Assembly: GCA_020850835.1 (NCBI GenBank)
Contig: JADZDX010000032.1
Span: 1 to 58,995 of the forward strand
Reading direction: 5' to 3'
From: Fimbriimonadaceae bacterium
Lineage (GTDB): Bacteria; Armatimonadota; Fimbriimonadia; Fimbriimonadales; Fimbriimonadaceae
DNA: 58,995 bases
This document shows, piece by piece, positions 50,709 through 58,995 of this stretch. The position numbers and the translations under genes are program-made. Under the pieces are notes generated by a model, which made no database searches, was not told the DNA's origin, and was given only the letters and a program-made list of their open reading frames with translations. How positions within the stretch are numbered: the first letter of the stretch is position 1; the number at the start of each line of letters is the position of its first letter.

Positions 50709-51400
50709 GTACGACCCTCTCGGAACTTACGAGCTTCCTCAACAAAGGCTGCGAATATCCGCTTGGAATTGGGGTCATCTGGTGTCCTTTCGGGGTGCCA
50801 CTGGACACCCATAAGCCACCGTGGCCCTTCGCCTTCAATCGCTTCTATGGTCCCATCGGCGTGCTCAGCGACAACACGGAGTCCGCCAGCCACCTTGTCA
50901 ATTGCCTGATGATGAAAACTCTTGCCTCCGAGTTCACCAGCGACGATTCTGCCCAATCGGGAGTCGGGCTCAACTTTGTACTGCTGCAACGTTCCACCTT
51001 CATGTTCTTGGTGTTGTAGCTGGTCAGGGATATGCTGGTTCAGGGTTCCTCCTTCGGCTACATTGAGAAACTGGGCCCCGTAACAAATGCCCAGTACGGG
51101 CGCATTCTTCGGAAGGGCCAAGTAGAGGTCCTCCTCAGTTTCGTAACGTGCCGGATCCTGGAGCACGGCCATCCTATGGAGGGGTTGCCCAAAGCGTTTG
51201 GGATCAATGTCACGTCCCCCTGGAATTAGCATCCCATCTAAAACGTCAGCGAGCGCTGTGACATCGGCAACAGTCGGTACGATTACTGGAATACCACCTG
51301 CTTCTGACACCATCTCGCAATAGTTTGTCTTTAGCCGATACTCGGGGCCCCGATCATCTGCGGAGTAAATATCGCACGTAATACCAATAACTGGCTTCAT
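50705..51400 (-). CDS. Peptidase C26 / gamma-glutamyl-GABA hydrolase-like class I amidotransferase
   Basis: PVIGITCDIYSADD..., LIPGGRDIDPKRFGQ, VLGICYGAQFLNVAEGGTLNQHI, GVQWHPE. Confidence 0.9.
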   Translation of the reverse strand: MKPVIGITCDIYSADDRGPEYRLKTNYCEMVSEAGGIPVIVPTVADVTALADVLDGMLIPGGRDIDPKRFGQPLHRMAVLQDPARYETEEDLYLALPKNAPVLGICYGAQFLNVAEGGTLNQHIPDQLQHQEHEGGTLQQYKVEPDSRLGRIVAGELGGKSFHHQAIDKVAGGLRVVAEHADGTIEAIEGEGPRWLMGVQWHPERTPDDPNSKRIFAAFVEEARKFREGRT

Positions 51401-52896
51401 GAAGTCACCAAATGGTCAATTGTCTCAGTGTTTGCTCGGACTTGGTTTAAGAACTCGCTCGCTCCCACCCCATTGATGAGGCGGTGATCGAAGGTCATAG
51501 CCAGATTGACGAAGCGACGCAACTTAAGATCTGGACCAGATTGGTCCAGCCCATTGTACGGCTCTCCTAAGAAGATTGTAGCCACGCTTGGTGTGACGAC
51601 GACCGGGACCGCATCCCGCAGGCCAAAAGATTGCATGTTGGTCAAGCTTATGGTCACGGCTTCATGCGCCTGATCCTTTCCGTCGCGGGCCAACTGAATT
51701 TGCTCTCGAGACTTCGAGGCAAACTCCGGCCAAGTCAGTTGATCAGCCTCGTCCACAACTGCGAGAACCAACTGGTCACCCGGTAAGGCAACGGCAATCC
51801 CTAAGTGAACATGATCGTACGTTCTCACCGAAGAGTCGCCCGCCAAAGTGGACCGGAACCCAGGGTGATCCTTTAGAGCCTGCACGACGGCATAGGCAAA
51901 CATCGTAAAGGCGCTCGGCTGGAAGTCGCCGCCTGAGGCCTTCACATTTGCACGGGCCCTCTCGATCGCTTCCCAGACGGTCGCCACAGTAATCGTACCG
52001 GGTACTACCAACTGACTTCCTCGCACCAGTCTTGAACTCAAGAGACGTTGTGCCGAAGTCAACTCGCGCTCGACGTGCTTCCAGCCAGAACTGGACACCT
52101 TCGCCGTGGGAGCAGATGCCGTGTTGCGTGCGAGAAACGCATCAATATCCGCAGGCATGAGCTTGGATCCGGATGCTGGAATATTCGCCAAATCCGCCTC
52201 GCTGAGCCCTTTCTCTTTAGCATAGGCGCGAGTGCGAGGAGGCACGTCAAGCCGCCTCGGACCCGCACCCTGAGGACTAGCCGCTGGCGCCGATCCCGAT
52301 GCCTCGACGGGTACAGGAGCCTCGTGGTGAGCGGGTGCCGCCGGGATCTCGCCCACGACCTTCATTCGAGCGATTTCGGCCCCGATAGGCACCACCGTAT
52401 CCACCTGCACTAACCATTCGGTTAGTACGCCTTGGTAAGGCGACTCAACATCCATGACTGCCTTGTCGGTCTCCATCTGGTAGATCGCTTCATCCCGCTT
52501 GACGGGGTCGCCAGGGTTCTTAAGGGTCGCCACCAATCGGGCCTCCTGCAGTCCTTCGCCTATCTGAGGAATGGTTAGAGCGATCAAAGATTCGCTCGTT
52601 GGACTCGATTGTCCTAATTTTTCCGACGATTCCACCTTGTCAGTTTCCGCTCCGCTCGACACTTCCATTTCGCCGATTTCGGCACCGATAGGCATGACCT
52701 GATCCACAGCCCCTAGCCACTTAACAATCGTCCCTTCGAAAGGAGACTCCACATCCATGACGGCCTTGTCGGTCTCCATTTGATAGATTGGCTCATCACG
52801 CTTGACGAAATCACCAGGTTGCTTTAGGAATGCCACAACTCGGGCCTCTTGAAGGCCCTCACCAATCTGAGGAATACGTACCGGAACTACCGCCAT
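51397..52896 (-). CDS. 2-oxoacid dehydrogenase E2 acyltransferase with two lipoyl domains
   Basis: Two PQIGEGLQEAR...METDKAVMDVESP lipoyl domains, PSBD VPPRTRAYAKEKGLSEADLANIPASG, catalytic domain ending MTFDHRLINGVGASEFL. Confidence 0.93.
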   Translation of the reverse strand: MAVVPVRIPQIGEGLQEARVVAFLKQPGDFVKRDEPIYQMETDKAVMDVESPFEGTIVKWLGAVDQVMPIGAEIGEMEVSSGAETDKVESSEKLGQSSPTSESLIALTIPQIGEGLQEARLVATLKNPGDPVKRDEAIYQMETDKAVMDVESPYQGVLTEWLVQVDTVVPIGAEIARMKVVGEIPAAPAHHEAPVPVEASGSAPAASPQGAGPRRLDVPPRTRAYAKEKGLSEADLANIPASGSKLMPADIDAFLARNTASAPTAKVSSSGWKHVERELTSAQRLLSSRLVRGSQLVVPGTITVATVWEAIERARANVKASGGDFQPSAFTMFAYAVVQALKDHPGFRSTLAGDSSVRTYDHVHLGIAVALPGDQLVLAVVDEADQLTWPEFASKSREQIQLARDGKDQAHEAVTISLTNMQSFGLRDAVPVVVTPSVATIFLGEPYNGLDQSGPDLKLRRFVNLAMTFDHRLINGVGASEFLNQVRANTETIDHLVTS

Positions 52897-52947
52897 GGGT
52901 CACCAAGCCCTATTTTGGCAGAGAAATCCTTGGTTGGTGTGAAGGGT

Positions 52948-53024
<77 letters not shown>

Positions 53025-53050
53025 GGTTCAGGTATTTAACCCGAAACTGG

Positions 53051-53470
53051 TTAATTGGTGCAACCGGACATCGCCTTAGATATCCAACATAGGGCAGCGG
53101 CAATGGCTTCGCGCGCGCCCGGCGTGTGCCTCGATGCCGCTAGGAGACTCGGTTGGGGCGACTGGCCCGTTTCTTGGTCAACAATAATCTGCGCGCGCCG
53201 CAGAGAGCGAAGATCAGGAACCATTGGCAACAGTTCGCTTGTTGCGGGGGCTGGTCCAATACGGCCCCTTAAGGCCGGTTTACTTGGACGACGAATGTTA
53301 CTCCGGGTGCTCGGACGACTATTCGGAGGCTCATTTGCGGTCACAGGTTCATGAGCGGGCGGGGTAGGAACAGCCCGAACAAACGTGACCTCACCTACTG
53401 GCACGTCAATCATGACTTGAGCGCAGGCCATGCCCGGCAACGCGAATAGGACTAACCCGTGAAGTTTCAT
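53051..53470 (-). CDS. Hypothetical secreted protein
   Basis: Signal-like MKLHGLVLFALPGMACAQ; proline/arginine-rich middle. Confidence 0.5.
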   Translation of the reverse strand: MKLHGLVLFALPGMACAQVMIDVPVGEVTFVRAVPTPPAHEPVTANEPPNSRPSTRSNIRRPSKPALRGRIGPAPATSELLPMVPDLRSLRRAQIIVDQETGQSPQPSLLAASRHTPGAREAIAAALCWISKAMSGCTN

Positions 53471-53534
53471 CGCTTGTACTAACTAGAATAATCGGACATT
53501 TCCGAATGTTCCTCAAGGGGCCATAATCTGGCAG

Positions 53535-55250
53535 ATGTCCGCGGTAGGCCGTTTCTCGCTGGTGTTGCACTCGCACATGCCGTACGTTCTTTCGCACGGG
53601 AAGTCGCCCCACGGTACGGATTGGCTCCACGAGTCTGCGGCGGAATGCTACCTACCAATCCTTGATGCATTGGGTCGCTTGAACGACTTGGGTATTCGCC
53701 CAAGGTGGACCATCAATATGACCCCAATCTTAGCCGAGCAACTGGACGATCCATCGTTTAAGGTGAGTTTTGAAGACTACTGCCAGGAGAAGATTGATGC
53801 CGCAGTCGCTGATCGGAAGACATTTGAGGAAGAAGGCTCAATGTGGATGCAAGGGGTTGCGGGCATGTGGCAACGCTACTACACTCGGGCATTGGTGGCG
53901 TTCAAGCACCAATGGGGGAGGAATATCAACGACGGCTTTCGTTATTTCCAGGATGAAGGCTCAATTGAGCTGATTACCTGCGGAGCGTCCCACGGCTACT
54001 TCCCCTTGACCGGAACGGACGAATCCATCCAAGCTCAAGTCAAGTTAGCTGTGAAGAGCCATTCGCAGCGCTTTGGCAAGGCCCCCAGAGGCATTTGGCT
54101 TCCTGAGTGCGCCTACCGACCAGGTTATGACTGGAAAGCGCCGGTTGGTGACGACACTATCTGGCCCCGCAAATCGGTGGAGGACTTCCTATATGAGAAT
54201 GGAATTGAGTACTTCTTTGTTGACTCCCACATGATCCGTGGGGGTGAGCCGCTCGGTACTTATGCGATGCAATTCCCTCAACTCAAAGAGATGTTTGAGC
54301 GATCTAAGCTTCTCTTCGAACAACTAATTGAAGATCGCAGTGAGTACGAACACTACGCCTTGCCGAACGGGGTGATCTGCTTTGCCCGTGACCCGAACAC
54401 AACGGCAAAGGTTTGGTCCGGTGATGTTGGTTATCCGGGGGATCCTGCCTACCTTGAGTTCCACAAGCACCTTGTGCCGGGTCGCCTGCGCTATTGGCGA
54501 ATCAGTGAGAACAAGGCCGATCTAGGGGCAAAGCAACCCTATGACCCTTGGAATGCGTTTGAGAAGATTCAGGGCCATGCCGAGGATTTTGTCCAAATGG
54601 TTAAGGGTGTGATGCACGAGTACCGTGACAACCATGGTCGAGTTGGAACCCTAGTTGCAATGTACGATACGGAACTCTTTGGGCACTGGTGGTGGGAAGG
54701 GCCAGAGTTCCTTTTTGAAATGGCCCGGGCCATGCATGAGGAGCCCGACCTCGCCAGTGTTTCGGGCGGAGATGTCATTGATGAGGAGCCTGCTCGCCAT
54801 CTTATCCACCTCCCTGAAGGTTCGTGGGGTGAGGGCGGGTACCACTACATTTGGATCAACAACGATAACCTTTGGACCTGGGAACGGCTGTATCCCTGCC
54901 AACGGAAAATGCGCCAGATGGCGGCTGAATATGATGGTGGCCCGGCCCATGATATCGTGATACAGGCGGCCCGCGAGCTACTTCTTTCAGAAGCTTCCGA
55001 TTGGCAGTTCCTGATCTCCACTTGGGCGGCTCGTGATTACGCCGAAGTTCGATTCGAGGATCATGTGGAGCGATTCGAAAAACTGGCTGCGATTGCCGAT
55101 CGTGTGCACTATGGTGAAACCATGAGCTCCGATGAGTTGTCATTCTATGAGGATTGTCGCCAGAAGGATGCGCCGTTTCCCACGACCATTGATCTGAAGT
55201 ATTGGGCCGCCCTTGATTTCCCACTGCCGACCGCCGCGACTATTGAATAG
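53535..55250 (+). CDS. Glycoside hydrolase family 57-type protein (alpha-glucan branching enzyme-like)
   Basis: FSLVLHSHMPYVLSHG, WLPECAYRPGYDWK, YDTELFGHWWWEGPEFL. Confidence 0.9.
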   Translation: MSAVGRFSLVLHSHMPYVLSHGKSPHGTDWLHESAAECYLPILDALGRLNDLGIRPRWTINMTPILAEQLDDPSFKVSFEDYCQEKIDAAVADRKTFEEEGSMWMQGVAGMWQRYYTRALVAFKHQWGRNINDGFRYFQDEGSIELITCGASHGYFPLTGTDESIQAQVKLAVKSHSQRFGKAPRGIWLPECAYRPGYDWKAPVGDDTIWPRKSVEDFLYENGIEYFFVDSHMIRGGEPLGTYAMQFPQLKEMFERSKLLFEQLIEDRSEYEHYALPNGVICFARDPNTTAKVWSGDVGYPGDPAYLEFHKHLVPGRLRYWRISENKADLGAKQPYDPWNAFEKIQGHAEDFVQMVKGVMHEYRDNHGRVGTLVAMYDTELFGHWWWEGPEFLFEMARAMHEEPDLASVSGGDVIDEEPARHLIHLPEGSWGEGGYHYIWINNDNLWTWERLYPCQRKMRQMAAEYDGGPAHDIVIQAARELLLSEASDWQFLISTWAARDYAEVRFEDHVERFEKLAAIADRVHYGETMSSDELSFYEDCRQKDAPFPTTIDLKYWAALDFPLPTAATIE

Positions 55251-55252
55251 GT

Positions 55253-56170
55253 ATGAATCGCAGTACAAGCTTTATGCTCGCCCTCATGTTGGTCGGTTGC
55301 CAGGCAACGCAAACGGTCGTTGAACCAAAAGGAGGAAACAAGAGCGAGAGTTCAGTTCGGCCCTCGCCAATCGTGCCCTCTGTGTCTGGCAACTCAGACG
55401 AGAAGTCCTCTGATCCGCAGAGGGTGAGCGAGAAGAAGATCACGGCCGAGATTGCGAAACAGGAGCGAGACCAAGTGGAAGCCACAAAAGTGAACGTGGC
55501 TCAGCCAGGGTCCAATGGCTGGAAGCTGGCGAGAATTGATCCCTTGGCGTTTGGGGCCAAGTTGGACGGAGCCTCTAAGAAGTGGTCCGACATCGCTGGT
55601 TCCTTTGAGATGACCTTGCAAAACACCGAGATGCGCGGTCAGCAATTAGGCAAGTTTCTAATTAGCGATAAGTCACTCTATCGTATCGAGTATGTTGATG
55701 TAGGGGACCCAACGGGTCCAAATGTTGTGCGAGCAGATGGCACAAATAAACTGATTCTCAATGGGAAGCAACCCGTAAGGAAGGGACTTGTTGGCCAGCC
55801 GGGCCAACCTCTTGCAACAGGGATGTTCTACCGCCTCTTCACGAGGCAGGCATTTGAACCGTTTACGGAAGGTCGCCCCACATGGGAACCTGTGCTCAGC
55901 AATCTAAAGCAGCAGGGCTATGCGGTTACATTGGAGGCCAAGGACATTGAGTCGGGCGGTGTGATGCGTCCGTTTTACCGCCTGATCGCCAAAAAACCTG
56001 GTCAAGGTCTCAATGCTTTCGAGGCAAGGTTTGACGGAATAAGACTCGTACCGCTCACGATGAAGATGAACGCCACGAGCGCTGATGGCAAGCCCATTAC
56101 TGCCGAATGGCGGGCGATTTGGAACTTTAACCAACAGGTTAAGGCCAAGCTGATCGGAAAAGCACCGTAA
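55253..56170 (+). CDS. Hypothetical lipoprotein (possible DUF1571-like)
   Basis: Lipobox LMLVGC; no confident family from inspection. Confidence 0.6.
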   Translation: MNRSTSFMLALMLVGCQATQTVVEPKGGNKSESSVRPSPIVPSVSGNSDEKSSDPQRVSEKKITAEIAKQERDQVEATKVNVAQPGSNGWKLARIDPLAFGAKLDGASKKWSDIAGSFEMTLQNTEMRGQQLGKFLISDKSLYRIEYVDVGDPTGPNVVRADGTNKLILNGKQPVRKGLVGQPGQPLATGMFYRLFTRQAFEPFTEGRPTWEPVLSNLKQQGYAVTLEAKDIESGGVMRPFYRLIAKKPGQGLNAFEARFDGIRLVPLTMKMNATSADGKPITAEWRAIWNFNQQVKAKLIGKAP

Positions 56171-56212
56171 TCATTACGGGTAATTGGGCGTCTATGCAAT
56201 AGAGGTACAAGG

Positions 56213-57163
56213 ATGATAACACTCGCACTCGCGGCAACTCTCGTCGCAGCTCCTACCGTCACTCGAGTTCAATCTTTCGATTCGATCCGCACAGTCGCCG
56301 TTGTCGGAGCGCCAACTGGCTCACTCTTCGCAGCTTCGCAGGAAAACGGACAAGTGCGCCTAATGAATGCGGCAGCCAAGAAGACTGTTTTCCAATTGGT
56401 CGGCCACCCGCAACCAGCCTACGGATTGGCCTTCTCGCCGGATGGGAAGCTCTTGGTTACGGGCGATGAGACCTCTCGAATATTTGTGTGGGACGTTAAA
56501 ACTGGCAAGAAGCTCCGCGAGTTTCCGCGGGGCCAGCAGTATCATCAGCGCGGAATTCAAGCCCTGTCGTTCACAACGGACGGAAAGACGCTTCTGAGCA
56601 CGGGGAAGGATGATGTTGTCTTTCTGTGGGACTTCAACAAGATGACCGTGAAATCTAGGTTCGCGGGTAACGGAGCTGTTTTTGCAAATGCAACGCCGAT
56701 CAAGAACGGGATTGTTGTCGCAACTTTGGTAGGCGGACTTCAGTTCAGAAACGCGCATTCAAACTCGGTAACGGCTAAGAAGGATCCCCACACATCCTTG
56801 GGCCTTAATGAGTTAGCCTTCAATGCATCTCGTACAAAGATGCTTTCCGCTGGCCGGGATAATGGTTTGGCCGTTTGGGATACCACGGCGCAGAAGCGCT
56901 TGGCACTCCTGAAAGGGCATGACGACTGGGTCCAACATGTCGCAATTTCACCAAATGGTAAATTGGGAGCATCTAGCGCGAACGATCGAACGGTCGTAGT
57001 CTGGGATCTAGTGGGATACAAGAAGATTTCGACTCTCAGGGATCAATGTGCGGTTGGGGCTCCATTGACTTTTACCGGAGATGGCAAATTCCTAATTTCC
57101 GTTAATATCAATGATGGGCTACAAATAAACTCGGTGAGTCCGGCTCAACCTGTGGGCAAGTAG
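56213..57163 (+). CDS. WD40-repeat protein
   Basis: Repeats ...YGLAFSPDGKLLVTGDETSRIFVWDVKTGKKL, VQHVAISPNGKLGASSANDRTVVVWDL. Confidence 0.85.
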   Translation: MITLALAATLVAAPTVTRVQSFDSIRTVAVVGAPTGSLFAASQENGQVRLMNAAAKKTVFQLVGHPQPAYGLAFSPDGKLLVTGDETSRIFVWDVKTGKKLREFPRGQQYHQRGIQALSFTTDGKTLLSTGKDDVVFLWDFNKMTVKSRFAGNGAVFANATPIKNGIVVATLVGGLQFRNAHSNSVTAKKDPHTSLGLNELAFNASRTKMLSAGRDNGLAVWDTTAQKRLALLKGHDDWVQHVAISPNGKLGASSANDRTVVVWDLVGYKKISTLRDQCAVGAPLTFTGDGKFLISVNINDGLQINSVSPAQPVGK

Positions 57164-58963
57164 CTACTCCATTACCTTTAGGACGCTCAGGAACGCTTCT
57201 TGAGGAAGTTCGACGCTTCCAATTTGCTTCATGCGTTTCTTTCCGGCCTTTTGCTTCTCAAGGAGTTTGCGCTTCCGCGTGACATCGCCTCCATAGCATT
57301 TCGCGATGACGTTCTTACGGAAAGGCTTGATTGTGTCGGCAGAGATAATCTTGCTCCCGATTGCAGCTTGGATCCGAACTTCGTATTGTTGTCGCGGAAC
57401 GACCTTGCGGAGTTGCTCAACGACTCCCTTCCCTCGTGGGTATGCGAAAGACCGGTGAACGATGAAGGATAAGGCGTCTACGATGTCGCCGTTCAGGAGA
57501 ATATCCAGTTTAACGAGATCGCTTGCTTGATAGTCCGCTAATTCGTAGTCAAATGAAGCGTAACCTCGGGTCGAGGACTTGAGCTTATCGAAGAAGTCAA
57601 GAAGGATCTCTGCCAAGGGTAGCTGGTAGTACAGCATCACCCGATTCGGCGAAGGATATTCGCTCTTGCAATAGATGCCTCGACGTTCTTGGCATAGTGT
57701 CATCACGGCTCCGACGTATTCCTGAGGAGTCATGATCGTCGCGCTGACGGTGGGCTCCTCGATCATGGTCGTTTCGTTTGGTGATGGGAACTCGCTTGGG
57801 TTGCTAATGTGCTCTGCGGATCCTCCAGTTCGGTGGACTAAGAAGTCCACACTAGGTGCCGTTAGGATGAGATCCAATCCAAACTCACGCTCCAAGCGCT
57901 CCCTTGCGATCTCCATGTGTAACAGACCTAAAAAGCCGCATCTGAACCCAAATCCGAGTGCGGCCGAAGTTTCGGGGGTGAAGGTAAGGGAGGCGTCGTT
58001 TAGCTTCAGCTTCTCAATTGCGTCCCGCAGGTCCTCGTAGGCGTCACCGTCTGTCGGATAGAGGCCGCAGTAGACCATCGGCTTTACATCGCGATAGCCA
58101 GGTAGGGCTTCTTGGGCAGGGCGCTCTGCTAGCGTCACCGTGTCGCCCACCTTGGCATCACCTATGGTTTTCATCGCGGCCGTAATGAAACCGACCTCAC
58201 CGGTCTGCAACTCGTCGGTGCGAACGAGTTGAGGCTTGAAAGCACCGACCTCGTCTACGACAAAAGTCGCGCCGCTTGACATCATCTTGATCCTGTCACC
58301 GGGGCGAACTGCCCCGTCAACAACCCGGATGTAGGCTACTGCTCCTTGGTAGCTGTCGAAATGAGAATCATAGATCAGAGCGCGCAGGGGTGCAGCGTGC
58401 TCTCCGCTTGGTGGAGGCATTCGCATGCAGACCGCCTCAAGAATGTCTTCAATCCCGACACCGCTTTTCGCCGAGGCGAGTACGGCATCATCGGCGGGGA
58501 TCACAATCGCATGTTCAATCTCTTCTTTTGCGCGCTCAACGTCCGCGTGAGGTAGGTCAATCTTGTTGATTACCGGCACGATTTCTAGGTTCTGGTTCAT
58601 GGCCATGCCTGCGTTGGCTATGGTCTGGGCCTCAACGCCTTGGCTGGCATCCACGATCAGCAAGGCCCCTTCGCAGGCAGCAAGCGCCCGGCTGACTTCG
58701 TAAGTGAAATCTACATGGCCAGGCGTGTCAATGAGGTTTAGCTGATAGTCCTGGCCGTTCTTTGCCCGATAATCAAGTCTAACGGCCGCCATCTTGATCG
58801 TGATGCCTCGCTCACGCTCAATGTCCATTGAGTCAAGCATCTGCTCTTGGGCTGTCCCCCTTATGGCTCCACATTTCTCAATGATCCGATCCGCAAGGGT
58901 GGATTTGCCGTGGTCAATATGGGCGATGATACAAAAATTGCGGATATGGGACTGGTCCATCAA
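57164..58963 (-). CDS. lepA: Elongation factor 4
   Basis: [77 protein letters not shown]. Confidence 0.97.
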   Translation of the reverse strand: MMDQSHIRNFCIIAHIDHGKSTLADRIIEKCGAIRGTAQEQMLDSMDIERERGITIKMAAVRLDYRAKNGQDYQLNLIDTPGHVDFTYEVSRALAACEGALLIVDASQGVEAQTIANAGMAMNQNLEIVPVINKIDLPHADVERAKEEIEHAIVIPADDAVLASAKSGVGIEDILEAVCMRMPPPSGEHAAPLRALIYDSHFDSYQGAVAYIRVVDGAVRPGDRIKMMSSGATFVVDEVGAFKPQLVRTDELQTGEVGFITAAMKTIGDAKVGDTVTLAERPAQEALPGYRDVKPMVYCGLYPTDGDAYEDLRDAIEKLKLNDASLTFTPETSAALGFGFRCGFLGLLHMEIARERLEREFGLDLILTAPSVDFLVHRTGGSAEHISNPSEFPSPNETTMIEEPTVSATIMTPQEYVGAVMTLCQERRGIYCKSEYPSPNRVMLYYQLPLAEILLDFFDKLKSSTRGYASFDYELADYQASDLVKLDILLNGDIVDALSFIVHRSFAYPRGKGVVEQLRKVVPRQQYEVRIQAAIGSKIISADTIKPFRKNVIAKCYGGDVTRKRKLLEKQKAGKKRMKQIGSVELPQEAFLSVLKVME

Positions 58964-58995
58964 GAAAGTACGAGAGTACCTTCTGGGCCGAAATG

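Noticed and set aside
52440-52880. Long internal DNA repeat near the E2 5' end
   Set aside because: Explained by two tandem, nearly identical lipoyl domains.

Overview
This 59-kb window is a compact bacterial chromosome segment that is almost entirely coding. From gene style I infer Armatimonadota/Fimbriimonadia-like, but I did not test this. Most genes are housekeeping or metabolic: sdhA, acnA, rplA, leuC, gapA, rng/rne, tdk, queA, rimO, lepA, hmgA, ribH, UbiD, a homocysteine methyltransferase/MTHFR fusion, and an E2/biotin-carrier/HMG-CoA-lyase operon. There is also a small exopolysaccharide group, a PilB-type ATPase, two secreted dockerin-type proteins, and four tRNAs (Arg-TCT, Gly-TCC, Tyr-GTA, Ala-GGC). 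I saw no CRISPR array, prophage, transposase or obvious defence island. The best second-look items are: (1) queA, which appears to start at AUC behind a perfectly placed Shine-Dalgarno; (2) a hairpin before a stand-alone rplA that resembles the 23S L1-binding site; (3) a lumazine synthase with a C-terminal helix-turn-helix; (4) repeated ATGTCAGAAA boxes in the promoter of a Fic-HTH gene next to tRNA-Gly; (5) two mutually exclusive hairpins in the leuC leader; and (6) pervasive tail-to-tail gene overlaps, including one 113-bp antisense overlap. All functional calls come from reading the translations; no database search was run.
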